Shown here: positions 1 to 7,654 of the stretch, in pieces | How positions within the stretch are numbered: position 1 is the first letter of the stretch | Layout: every line of letters begins with the position of its first letter | Assembly (NCBI RefSeq): GCF_022538185.1 | Contig: NZ_JAKYXC010000002.1 | Location: 62,001-126,000 of the forward strand | Length of the DNA stretch: 64,000 nt | From: Microbacterium sp. CFH 31415 | GTDB taxonomy: Bacteria; Actinomycetota; Actinomycetes; Actinomycetales; Microbacteriaceae | Direction of reading: 5' to 3' | Made by a program: the position numbers and the translations under genes | Notes under the pieces: generated by a model | The model's database searches: none | What the model was told of the DNA's origin: nothing | The model's input: only the letters and a program-made list of their open reading frames with translations

Positions 1-1125
1 CTCCCTGCGGCTCCGCTGACCCGTCGCGAGGCGGCTGAGGCCCGCCGAGACGCCGACACCGAGGTCGTCGCCGAGAACGAGGGCGATGCCTCCACCGCGC
101 CGGACGTCCCTGCGTTCGCCGTGCCGGCTGCCTCCGAGCCCGCAGACTCCGGGCCCGTCGTCCAATCGCACCTCCGCGCCAAGCGCTCCGAGTTCGAGAC
201 GCAGGTGGCGCACGCGCGGGCGGAGTTCGAGACCCAGGTCGCGCATGCGCGCGCCGAGTTCGAAGAGGCCAACGAGCGCATCAAGGCGCGCACCGGCCGC
301 GATCTGATCCTGGCCACGCTCATCGGCGTCGCCGCCGGAGCGGTGCTCGTCGGTTCGCTGATCTTCGTGAAGCAGCTGTTCGTGGTGTTCGCCCTCGCCG
401 CCGTGCTCCTGGGCGTCTTCGAGTTCTCGCGGGCCCTCGTCGCGGCCGGCCGCAAGATCGATCTGGTCCCGCAGCTCGTCGCGGGCGGGATCATCGTGGT
501 GTCGGGCTACTTCCTCGAGCTGTGGCTGCACTGGGTCGTCGTCTTCGTCGCGATCGCACTCGTCGTCGTCTGGCGGCTCCTCGCTCAGATGACCGCGCGC
601 GACGGCCGCACGTACGGCGCAGTGCTGGGCGATGTGCTGATCGGCGGATTCATCCAGCTCTACGTCCCGTTCCTGGCCAGCCTGTGCGTGGTGCTGCTCG
701 CCCAGGACGGCGGAGAGTGGTGGGTGCTGGCGTTCATCGCGGTCGTCGTCGCCGCCGACACCGGCGCCTACGCCGCAGGCATCATGTTCGGCAAGCATCC
801 GATGGCGCCGCGGATCAGCCCTAAGAAGACCTGGGAGGGGTTCGGGGGCGCTGTCGTCGCCGTGATCATCGCCGGCGTCCTGCTGGGGATCTTCATGCTC
901 GGGCTCAGCTGGTGGGCGGGCATCGTGATCGGCGTCGTCATCCTCGGAACGGCCACCGCCGGCGACCTAGGAGAATCGATGATCAAGCGCGACCTCGGTA
1001 TCAAGGACATGAGCTCCTGGCTGCCCGGTCACGGCGGTGTGCTCGATCGACTCGACTCGATCCTGCCGTCGGCGGCCGCCGCGCTGGCCCTCTATTACCT
1101 CTTCACCCCCCTGGTGGCATCATGA
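1..1125 (+). CDS. cdsA: Phosphatidate cytidylyltransferase (5' truncated by window edge)
   Basis: Makes CDP-diacylglycerol from phosphatidic acid and CTP in the cytoplasmic membrane, the branch point of phospholipid synthesis. The C-terminal family signature is intact near 975-1060 (SMIKRDLGIKD, then PGHGGVLDRLDS), and hydrophobic helices fill most of the protein from about base 310. The frame is open from base 1, so the real start probably lies upstream; the GTG at 121 is the only clear in-window alternative. The N-terminal extension is charged and Ala-rich and contains the unit EFETQVAHARA twice in tandem (190-255), probably a cytoplasmic coiled coil. The next gene starts inside the stop codon (ATGA), so the two are translationally coupled. 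Confidence 0.95.
   Translation, partial: LPAAPLTRREAAEARRDADTEVVAENEGDASTAPDVPAFAVPAASEPADSGPVVQSHLRAKRSEFETQVAHARAEFETQVAHARAEFEEANERIKARTGRDLILATLIGVAAGAVLVGSLIFVKQLFVVFALAAVLLGVFEFSRALVAAGRKIDLVPQLVAGGIIVVSGYFLELWLHWVVVFVAIALVVVWRLLAQMTARDGRTYGAVLGDVLIGGFIQLYVPFLASLCVVLLAQDGGEWWVLAFIAVVVAADTGAYAAGIMFGKHPMAPRISPKKTWEGFGGAVVAVIIAGVLLGIFMLGLSWWAGIVIGVVILGTATAGDLGESMIKRDLGIKDMSSWLPGHGGVLDRLDSILPSAAAALALYYLFTPLVAS
190..255 (+). repeat. Tandem 33-bp coding repeat in the CdsA N-terminus
   Basis: Two adjacent 33-bp units encode the same 11 residues (EFETQVAHARA) with different synonymous codons; a third, diverged unit (EFEEANERI) follows. The synonymous differences suggest an old duplication kept at protein level. 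Confidence 0.75.
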
Positions 1126-1685
1126 CGACTGAGCCTGCCGGCCCTCCGGCGGCGTTCCCCGAGACTCGTGGGCGCGAGAAGGGCTACGACAAGAAGGCCG
1201 TCGACGACTTCCTCGCCCGCGCCCGCACGGCCTTCGAGGCCGGGGGAGAGCGGCTCACCGCGGCCGACGTGCGTCGCGTCGCCTTCCCGCTGGTCCGTCG
1301 CGGCTACGTGATCTCGTCAGTCGACGCCGCTCTCGGTCGCATCGAAGACGCGTTCGCCGCCCGCGAGCGCGAGGCGGCGGTGTCGGATCACGGCGCGCAC
1401 GCCTGGGTGGGCAAGACCCGCGAGACCGCACAGGTCGTCCTCGACCGGCTGTCCCGCCCTCGCGGTCGACGCTTCGATCGTGTGTCGATGCTGCGCTACG
1501 GCTACCGCGTCGACGAGGTGGATCTCGTCGCCGACAAGGTCTCGCGCTTCATCGAGTCGGGGGAGTCGGTGACGGTCGAGCAGGTGCGGTCGGTGGCATT
1601 CCGCATGCAGCGGGGCGGCTACCGCGAGACGCAGGTCGACGCCGTGCTGGACTCCGTCGTCGAGATCATGCTCGCGGTGACATGA
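1122..1685 (+). CDS. DivIVA-domain protein with two repeats
   Basis: 187-residue protein with two copies of a short DivIVA-like motif: GYDKKAVDDFLARA near residue 20 and GYRVDEVDLVADKVS near residue 125. Each is followed by a VRRVAF or VRSVAF helix and a (Y)xxxxVDAxL segment. DivIVA-domain proteins in Actinobacteria organise polar growth and septation, usually as coiled-coil oligomers. This short double-motif form lacks a long coiled-coil tail, so its exact role is unknown. The ATG overlaps the cdsA stop (ATGA), implying one operon and tying the protein to membrane synthesis. Confidence 0.8.
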   Translation: MTTEPAGPPAAFPETRGREKGYDKKAVDDFLARARTAFEAGGERLTAADVRRVAFPLVRRGYVISSVDAALGRIEDAFAAREREAAVSDHGAHAWVGKTRETAQVVLDRLSRPRGRRFDRVSMLRYGYRVDEVDLVADKVSRFIESGESVTVEQVRSVAFRMQRGGYRETQVDAVLDSVVEIMLAVT

Positions 1686-1728
1686 CGCCGCGCCTCGATC
1701 TCGGATGGCACCTGCCGATGACGATCGC

Positions 1729-1734
1729 TAGACT
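1729..1734 (+). promoter_or_regulatory. -10 element (TAGACT) of the 1744 gene
   Basis: TAGACT ends 9 bases before the GTG at 1744, so the transcript would have a leader of only two or three bases. No ribosome binding site is present. It belongs to the window-wide TANNNT family. Confidence 0.55.
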
Positions 1735-1743
1735 CGGGGAACT

Positions 1744-2493
1744 GTGACTTCCGGAAACGACCTGATCCCGACTCGGCGCTCCCGTCGTCAGTCCGTGTCG
1801 ACCGTTGCCGATTCACCCACCGGCCCGCCCCGTCGTGCGGCGGCTCCGACCCCGCGCTGGTCGCGCCGTCGTGGTGTCCTCGGAGTGTTCGCCGGGTTCG
1901 CGGCGATCGGTTTCGTGGTCGCTTACATCGGGCCCACGGGCATGGCGATGTCGCAGGCGAACGCGCAGGAAGCCGCGCCGATCACCCTCTACGCGAGCTC
2001 GCTGGGCGACATCCAGACGCGAGCGGTCGTCGAGACCGACGACGCTGAGCAAGAACCCCGCTCGCTCGATCGCGACGGCTACACGGTCTATGTGAAGCCG
2101 AAGCCGAAGCCGAAGCCCAAGCCCGTCGAGACGTCGTCCGGGTCGACCTCGTCGTCCACCGGCTGGGCCCCGCCCTTCGTGACGCCCGACCCTGGCAGTG
2201 CGCAGGCCATCGCGTACCGCATGGTCACGGACCGCGGCTGGGGCGACGGCGAGTTCTCGTGCCTCGTGGCGCTGTGGAACAAGGAGTCCGGCTGGCGGGT
2301 CAACGCCTACAACGCCTCGAGCGGCGCCTACGGCATCCCGCAGGCGCTCCCCGGCAGCAAGATGGGCAGCGCCGGTGCGGACTGGGAGACCAACCCCGCC
2401 ACGCAGATCTCGTGGGGCCTCGGCTACATCGGCGGTCGTTACGGTACGCCGTGCGGCGCCTGGGGGCACTCGCAGCGCGTCGGGTGGTACTGA
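1744..2493 (+). CDS. Secreted or anchored lysozyme-fold (lytic transglycosylase-like) protein
   Basis: 249 residues. A basic N-terminus (about 1-45) precedes a hydrophobic segment (GVLGVFAGFAAIGFVVAYIG) that should act as signal or anchor. A Lys-Pro linker of five KP units (2095-2124) and a Ser/Thr-rich stretch follow. The C-terminal domain carries the lysozyme-like motif ALWNKESGWRVNAYNASSGAYG with its candidate catalytic Glu, as in actinobacterial aggregation-promoting-factor or Slt-type domains. The likely role is peptidoglycan cleavage or remodelling outside the membrane. The GTG start is chosen for the TAGACT just upstream. Confidence 0.8.
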   Translation: MTSGNDLIPTRRSRRQSVSTVADSPTGPPRRAAAPTPRWSRRRGVLGVFAGFAAIGFVVAYIGPTGMAMSQANAQEAAPITLYASSLGDIQTRAVVETDDAEQEPRSLDRDGYTVYVKPKPKPKPKPVETSSGSTSSSTGWAPPFVTPDPGSAQAIAYRMVTDRGWGDGEFSCLVALWNKESGWRVNAYNASSGAYGIPQALPGSKMGSAGADWETNPATQISWGLGYIGGRYGTPCGAWGHSQRVGWY

Positions 2494-2498
2494 CCGCG

Positions 2499-2783
2499 AT
2501 GCCGCGGTCGAACAGACGTCGCCCTGCGTCGAACGGCGACGACTCCCTCGAGCGCCTGCTCGCAGGCTGGAAGCGCACCGAGGTGCGGCGCGGCGTGGAG
2601 TGGACCATTCAGCCGGTCTCGGCCGCGCAGGCGCAGAAGAGCTACGTGTGCCCCGGCTGCGGCCGGACGATCGACGCCGGCGTCGCCCACCTCGTGGCGT
2701 GGCGCGCCGACGGCGTTCTCGGCGACAGCGCCGATCTCGCTGCGCGCCGGCACTGGCATCAGCATTGTTGGAAAGTGGCCTGA
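2499..2783 (+). CDS. Small conserved protein with a CxxC/His knuckle
   Basis: 94 residues with a basic N-terminus (MPRSNRRRP). A candidate zinc site is made by CPGC at residues 51-54, a central His, and a C-terminal HWHQHC. Relatives in Microbacteriaceae are short and of unknown function; I do not recognise an enzyme. It begins five bases after the preceding stop and ends 26 bases before the hydrolase gene, so it is probably co-transcribed with both. Confidence 0.7.
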   Translation: MPRSNRRRPASNGDDSLERLLAGWKRTEVRRGVEWTIQPVSAAQAQKSYVCPGCGRTIDAGVAHLVAWRADGVLGDSADLAARRHWHQHCWKVA

Positions 2784-2809
2784 CGGCCCGCGCATGAGGA
2801 CCGGTTGAC

Positions 2810-3538
2810 ATGGAGATCCGCGGACCCGTGCTCCTGCCCGCCCGTCGGGAGGACGTCGAGCTCGAGACCCTCGACGGGCTGACGCTCGTCGGTGAGCTCG
2901 CCCTGCCCGAGGGCCGCGACCCCGTCGCTACCCTCGTGACGCTGCACCCGCTGCCGACGGCCGGCGGGTTCATGGACTCGCACATCTTCCGCAAAGCCGC
3001 GGGCCGGCTTCCCGCCCTCGCCGACCTCGCCGTCCTCCGGTTCAACACGCGCGGCACGACGTCGCAGCGCGGGACGAGCGAGGGGGCGTTCGACGGCGGC
3101 CGCGCGGAGGCGTTCGACGTCGCCGCGGCGATGGACTTCGTGCGTGAGCGCGGCCTTCCCGCGCCCTGGCTGGTCGGCTGGTCGTTCGGCACCGAGCTTG
3201 CGCTCAAGTACGGCCGCGACCACGACGTCGAGGGGGTCGTGCTGCTCTCGCCGCCGTTGCACCGCGCCACCGATGCCGAGGTGGCGGCCTGGGCCGCCGA
3301 CGGCCGGCGGATGGTCGTGCTGGTCCCCGAGTTCGACGACTATCTCCGGCCGGATGCCGCGGCCGAGCGATTCGCGAGTGTGCCGCACGCGGTGCTGATC
3401 CCCGTCGAGGGCGGCAAGCACCTGTGGGTCGGCGAGAACCAGACGCGCCGCGTGCTCACCGAGATCGTGGCCGCCGTCCATCCGGATGCGCTCCCTCTTC
3501 CGACCGAGTGGGACGACGCGGGGGTGGCCGAGTCCTGA
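2810..3538 (+). CDS. Alpha/beta hydrolase
   Basis: 242-residue cytoplasmic alpha/beta-hydrolase-fold protein. The nucleophile elbow GWSFG places the catalytic Ser at residue 125. An oxyanion-type LHPLPTAGG lies near residue 45 and the candidate catalytic His is in GGKHLW near residue 205. The short fold without a lid resembles the YtxM/CocE-like serine hydrolases. The substrate cannot be read from sequence. It converges on the permease gene at 3575. Confidence 0.8.
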   Translation: MEIRGPVLLPARREDVELETLDGLTLVGELALPEGRDPVATLVTLHPLPTAGGFMDSHIFRKAAGRLPALADLAVLRFNTRGTTSQRGTSEGAFDGGRAEAFDVAAAMDFVRERGLPAPWLVGWSFGTELALKYGRDHDVEGVVLLSPPLHRATDAEVAAWAADGRRMVVLVPEFDDYLRPDAAAERFASVPHAVLIPVEGGKHLWVGENQTRRVLTEIVAAVHPDALPLPTEWDDAGVAES

Positions 3539-3574
3539 CGCCGCCCCCGAGGGCCGCCGGGACGCGGCATCCGC

Positions 3575-4636
3575 TCACCGCTCGTTCTGGCGTGGGATGA
3601 CCACCTGGCGGTAGATGATCAGGATGCTCGCCGCCACCGGGATCGCGACGAGGGCGCCGAGCAGACCGAGCAGCGCACCGCCGGCGAGGGCGGCGATCAC
3701 GACGACGGCGCCGGGCACGGAGACGGCACGGCCCATGATGCGCGGCGAGATCACGTACGCCTCGATCTGCATGTAGATCAGGTAGTAGATCGCCGCGATG
3801 AGGGCGGTCGTGGGCGAGCCCAGCCCGAGGCAGAACAGCACGATGATCGTCGAGCCGGTGAGCGTTCCGACCAGGGGGATCAGCGAGAAGAAGAACGCGA
3901 TCACCGCGAGCACGGCGGGGAATGGAGCGTCGATGATCGACAGGAAGATCGCGCTGAGCACACCGTTGATCACGCCGAGGCTGAGCTGCCCGATGACGTA
4001 GTAGCCGACCGAGTCGGTGATCTGCTCGCCGAGGTCGATGAACCGCGCCCGCTTCGACGCCGGGACCAGCTGGTACACCGCGCGCTTCAGGTTCGGCGTG
4101 GAGGCCGTGAAGTAGATCGTCAGGATCAGCACGATGAACGCGCCCGCGAAGCCCGCGAGAACCGCGCCGCCGATCACGATGAGACCGCCGCCGATCTGCT
4201 CGCCGATGGCGCCGACGTCGAGCGACTCGAACCAGTCGTTGAGGTAGGTGAAGACATCGTCGACGTTGAGGTTCGGGAAGGTCTCGGTCATCCAGGTCTT
4301 CGCCTCGGCGACCGGATTCCACCCCTTCTGGATGAGGTCCTGGATGTCGGAGACCAGCTGAGTGATCTGGCCGACGATGATCGGGACGATCATGAGGAGG
4401 ATGCCCGCGAAGACGCCCAGGACCGCGAGGATCGTGATCAGCACCGCCGCCCACCGGGGGAGCTTGCGGCGCTCCAGCCACGCCACGATGGGGTCGAGGC
4501 CCAGTGAGAGGAACAGTGCCGTGCCGACGTAGAGCAGGATCGTCGACAGTGTCTGGATGCTGCCGATCAGCACGAGTCCGAGCCCGACGCCCAGAGTCGC
4601 GACGAACGCGACCCGGAACGGATTGTGCACCTTCAT
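3575..4636 (-). CDS. AI-2E family transporter (PerM-type permease)
   Basis: 353-residue polytopic membrane protein of the AI-2E/PerM family, with about eight hydrophobic helices. N-terminal helices are LGVGLGLVLIGS and ILLYVGTALFLSLGLDPIVAWLERR. A soluble stretch around residues 90-150 and C-terminal helices with AIPVAASILIIYR follow, the usual family layout and length. Members have been linked to autoinducer-2 export, Na+/H+ antiport or other export, so no substrate is assigned. A good Shine-Dalgarno (GGGAGGG) precedes the ATG at 4636. Confidence 0.85.
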   Translation of the reverse strand: MKVHNPFRVAFVATLGVGLGLVLIGSIQTLSTILLYVGTALFLSLGLDPIVAWLERRKLPRWAAVLITILAVLGVFAGILLMIVPIIVGQITQLVSDIQDLIQKGWNPVAEAKTWMTETFPNLNVDDVFTYLNDWFESLDVGAIGEQIGGGLIVIGGAVLAGFAGAFIVLILTIYFTASTPNLKRAVYQLVPASKRARFIDLGEQITDSVGYYVIGQLSLGVINGVLSAIFLSIIDAPFPAVLAVIAFFFSLIPLVGTLTGSTIIVLFCLGLGSPTTALIAAIYYLIYMQIEAYVISPRIMGRAVSVPGAVVVIAALAGGALLGLLGALVAIPVAASILIIYRQVVIPRQNER

Positions 4637-4752
4637 TCGGCCCTCCCGACCCTCCCGGCGCGCGCGCCGGACTTCCGTTCCGTCAGGATACGCACTGCTG
4701 ACCCTCAGGCCCGCGATTGCGCCCTCCCGGGCCCCTTTCAGGTCGACTTCGC

Positions 4753-4758
4753 TAGTCT
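4753..4758 (+). promoter_or_regulatory. -10 element (TAGTCT) for the 4814 gene
   Basis: TAGTCT lies about 55 bases upstream of the GTG at 4814. This gene should therefore have a conventional leader containing the GGGAGAGG ribosome binding site at about 4798-4805. Confidence 0.45.
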
Positions 4759-4813
4759 GAAATGTCGAATCGAGGGCCTTCGCCGTCCGGCGGGCCTGGG
4801 AGAGGTGTTATTC

Positions 4814-6673
4814 GTGCGTTTCGTTTGGGCTGTCGCGGCGTTCGTGCTCGCCGCCGTGATGATCGGGGCAGGCATCGCGCAGCGGACGATCTTCCAGGGA
4901 CCCGAGAACGACATCGCCGCCGTCTCGGTCGACGAGGATGCCCCGTACCTCGTGATCGACGGCACTGTCCTGAACGAGATTCCCGGTGCGCAGACGCTGC
5001 GCGCCCAGGGCGACGGCAACATCTTCGCCGCCTACGGGCGCACCGCCGACATGCAGGCGTGGCTCGCCGACACCTCCTACAACGTCGCGACCCTCGATGA
5101 CGCGGGCGAGATCGTGACCGAGCTGGTGGAACCCGAGGCTCCCGCGACCGAGGCGCCCGCCGAGGGCGAGGCGGCTGCGGAGGGTGACGCGGCCACCGGT
5201 GGCGAGGCTGTCGTCGACGAGACGGCGACCGAGGTTCCCGGGCGCTCTCCCGTCGGCTCCGACCTGTGGCTCGACGAGTTCCAGCAGAGCGACATCCTGA
5301 TCGCGCCGCTCCAGCTGCCCTCCGAGATGAGCGTGCTCGTCGCGAGCGACGGAACGCTGCCGGCACCGTCGAATGTCTCGGTCTCGTGGCCGATCGCCAA
5401 CTCGACGCCGTGGGCCGGACCGCTCATCGTGGGCGGCGGCATCCTGATGGCCGTCGGCGTGTTCCTGTACATCCTCGGCATCCGCCACGCGCGCCGTTCG
5501 CGCGGCCCGCGCCGCAAGGGCCTCCCGATGCCCGTCACCGAGCCGATCGATCTCGCGATCGAAGGCGCCGACAAGGGCGTCATCAGCTCGACGCCCCCTA
5601 CGCGCCGCGCCGTGACCCGCGGCCGTCGCGCGTTCGCTGTGCTGCCCGTGGTCGCCGTGTCGGCCCTGATGTTCAGCGGCTGCTCGGCCGACGCCTGGCC
5701 GCAGTTCGGGGCGACCCCGACTCCGACCCCGACAGCCACGGTGATCGATCAGGAGGGTCAGCAGGCGCCCGCCGTCACCAAACCGCAGGCCGAGCGCATC
5801 CTGTCCCGCATCGCCGCGACAGTGGCCGAGGCCGACGAGTCGAAAGACAAGGACCTCGCCGCGACCCGTCTCGACGGCGCCGCACTGGCGGCCCGCGCGA
5901 CGAACTACACGCTCCGTGCCTCGATCGCCGACTACGCGGCTCCCGCGCCGATCGTCACGAAGCCGCTCGAGATCGTGCTGCCCGAGTCGAACGACGCGTG
6001 GCCGCGCTCGGTGATGGCGGTCGTCGACGACCAGGAGAGCAAGACCTCGAGCATCATGGTGCTCACGCAGCAGGACGCATGGGCGCCTTACAAGCTCTCC
6101 TACTCCGCGGGTCTCGAGGCGTCGACTGAGATGCCCGATCTCGCGCCTTACTACATCGGCGCGGTCGAGCCGGCCGCCGACTCGCCGTTCCTGATCATGG
6201 CGCCCGAGGACCTCGCCGCGGCCTACGCCGACATCATCAACAAGGGCGAGGAGAGCGTGCATTACGACATGTTCGAGGCGGAGGGCGACCAGCTTCGCGC
6301 GAGTATCGCCGCCGATCGCCAGCGCCGCCTCGAGTCCTTCAACGAGACGGCGTCCAAGACGGGCAGCCTGACGTTCTCGTCGGGTCCTGGCCAGTTCGGG
6401 CCCCTCGCCCTCGCGACGGTGGAGAGCGGTGCCATCGTGGCGGTCAACCTCATCGAGGTCGACACGGTCAAGCCGACCGATCCGGGCGCGGTCATCAAGC
6501 TGCCCGACAACCCAACGGTGAAGACGCTCGCAGGCGCCGACCAGTCGGCGAGCGGCTTCACGACGACGTTCACCGACCAGGTGTTCTTCTACGTGCCCGG
6601 GCAGGGCTCGACGGACAAGATCCGTCTGCTCGGCTACTCCTCCGACATCCTCGACGCGAAGGTGATCAAGTGA
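4814..6673 (+). CDS. Membrane protein with extracytoplasmic domains and an internal lipobox
   Basis: 619 residues from the GTG at 4814, chosen for the GGGAGAGG site 8 bases upstream; GTG at 4805 is an alternative. Order: an N-terminal transmembrane segment (AVAAFVLAAVMIGAGIA); an acidic Ala/Glu-rich extracytoplasmic region; a second segment (PLIVGGGILMAVGVFLYIL); an Arg-rich cytoplasmic loop; then AVLPVVAVSALMFSGC, which looks exactly like a lipoprotein signal ending in a lipobox Cys. A Thr/Pro linker and a soluble domain of about 310 residues follow. Homologues are mislabelled as glycosyltransferases; I see no such motif. It is coupled to the thioredoxin-like gene by a GTGA overlap. Confidence 0.8.
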   Translation: MRFVWAVAAFVLAAVMIGAGIAQRTIFQGPENDIAAVSVDEDAPYLVIDGTVLNEIPGAQTLRAQGDGNIFAAYGRTADMQAWLADTSYNVATLDDAGEIVTELVEPEAPATEAPAEGEAAAEGDAATGGEAVVDETATEVPGRSPVGSDLWLDEFQQSDILIAPLQLPSEMSVLVASDGTLPAPSNVSVSWPIANSTPWAGPLIVGGGILMAVGVFLYILGIRHARRSRGPRRKGLPMPVTEPIDLAIEGADKGVISSTPPTRRAVTRGRRAFAVLPVVAVSALMFSGCSADAWPQFGATPTPTPTATVIDQEGQQAPAVTKPQAERILSRIAATVAEADESKDKDLAATRLDGAALAARATNYTLRASIADYAAPAPIVTKPLEIVLPESNDAWPRSVMAVVDDQESKTSSIMVLTQQDAWAPYKLSYSAGLEASTEMPDLAPYYIGAVEPAADSPFLIMAPEDLAAAYADIINKGEESVHYDMFEAEGDQLRASIAADRQRRLESFNETASKTGSLTFSSGPGQFGPLALATVESGAIVAVNLIEVDTVKPTDPGAVIKLPDNPTVKTLAGADQSASGFTTTFTDQVFFYVPGQGSTDKIRLLGYSSDILDAKVIK

Positions 6674-7614
6674 CCGACCCCACCTCGGGCGCCGCGCTGC
6701 GCGGCGCTGTGGATCTCTCCGCTCTGCGCAACCGGCCCGCCGCCACGCCGGCGGGGCAGGAGCCGCAGGCGGCTGCCGCCGGGTCCGTGCCCTCCCTGGT
6801 CATGGACGTCACGGACGACACGTTCGCGCAGGTTCTCGAGCTCTCGCGCACGGTCCCGGTCGTCATCGACCTGTGGGCCGAGTGGTGCGGACCCTGCAAG
6901 CAGCTCAGCCCGGTGCTCGAGCGCGTGGTCACCGAGCTCGGCGGACGCCTGGTGCTGGCGAAGGTCGACGTCGACGCGAACCCGCAGCTGTCACAGGCCT
7001 TCCGTGCGCAGTCGATCCCGATGGTCGTCGCGCTGGTGGCGGGTCAGCCGGTTCCGATGTTCACCGGCGCGGTCCCCGAGCAGCAGGTGCGCGAAGTCTT
7101 CGCCCAGCTCCTCCAGCTCGCAGCGCAGAACGGCGTGACCGGCACGGTGAGCGTGTCGGAGGATGCTGCGGCCGAGGCGCCCGAGCCGGTCGAGCCTCCG
7201 CTGCCGCCGCTGCACGCCGAAGCGTTCGAGGCCATCGAGGCGGGGGACTACCCACGCGCGATCGCTGCGTACGAGAAGGCCCTGGCGGAAAACCCGCGCG
7301 ACGCGGATGCCCGCGCGGGACTGGGTCAGGTTCGCCTGCTGGACCGTGTGCAGGGTGCCGATCTGCAGGCCGCCCGCGCTGCGGCTGCCGCCGCACCCGC
7401 CGACGTCGATGCGCAGCTCGCGGTGGCCGATCTCGACATCGCCGGCGGACATGTCGACGACGCGTTCGACCGTCTGCTCGAGCTGTTCGCGCAGCTGCCG
7501 TCCGACCAGCGCGCGCCGGTGCGCGAGCGTCTGCTCGAACTGTTCGCGCTCGTCGGCGACGCCGACCCGCGCGTCACGCGCGCTCGCGCGCAGCTCGCCT
7601 CGCTCCTCTTCTAG
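6670..7614 (+). CDS. Thioredoxin-TPR co-chaperone (YbbN-like)
   Basis: 314 residues. An N-terminal thioredoxin fold carries WAEWCGPCK with both redox cysteines (73 and 76), unlike E. coli YbbN, which lacks the CxxC pair. From about residue 175 there are tetratricopeptide-like helices (EAIEAGDYPRAIAAYEKALAENP and a C-terminal repeat), giving the CnoX/YbbN architecture. Likely role: protection or holding of client proteins under oxidative stress, possibly with thiol exchange. It has no signal peptide, so it is cytoplasmic. The GTG overlaps the upstream stop (GTGA). Confidence 0.88.
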   Translation: MTDPTSGAALRGAVDLSALRNRPAATPAGQEPQAAAAGSVPSLVMDVTDDTFAQVLELSRTVPVVIDLWAEWCGPCKQLSPVLERVVTELGGRLVLAKVDVDANPQLSQAFRAQSIPMVVALVAGQPVPMFTGAVPEQQVREVFAQLLQLAAQNGVTGTVSVSEDAAAEAPEPVEPPLPPLHAEAFEAIEAGDYPRAIAAYEKALAENPRDADARAGLGQVRLLDRVQGADLQAARAAAAAAPADVDAQLAVADLDIAGGHVDDAFDRLLELFAQLPSDQRAPVRERLLELFALVGDADPRVTRARAQLASLLF

Positions 7615-7630
7615 AGCGCGCCCCGCTGCG

Positions 7631-7654
7631 CCGTCACCCCTGCGTGGGTGACGG
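7631..7654. terminator. Convergent hairpin between the YbbN-like gene and glgB
   Basis: Perfect 9-bp stem CCGTCACCC/GGGTGACGG with a 6-base loop. It starts 17 bases after the plus-strand stop and includes the last codons and stop of glgB on the minus strand. There is no strong T-run, so efficiency is uncertain, but placement fits a shared terminator. Confidence 0.55.

Noticed and set aside
2095..2124. AAGCCG tandem repeat as a microsatellite or CRISPR-like array
   Set aside because: It encodes a Lys-Pro linker of a secreted protein; only five short units, no spacers.
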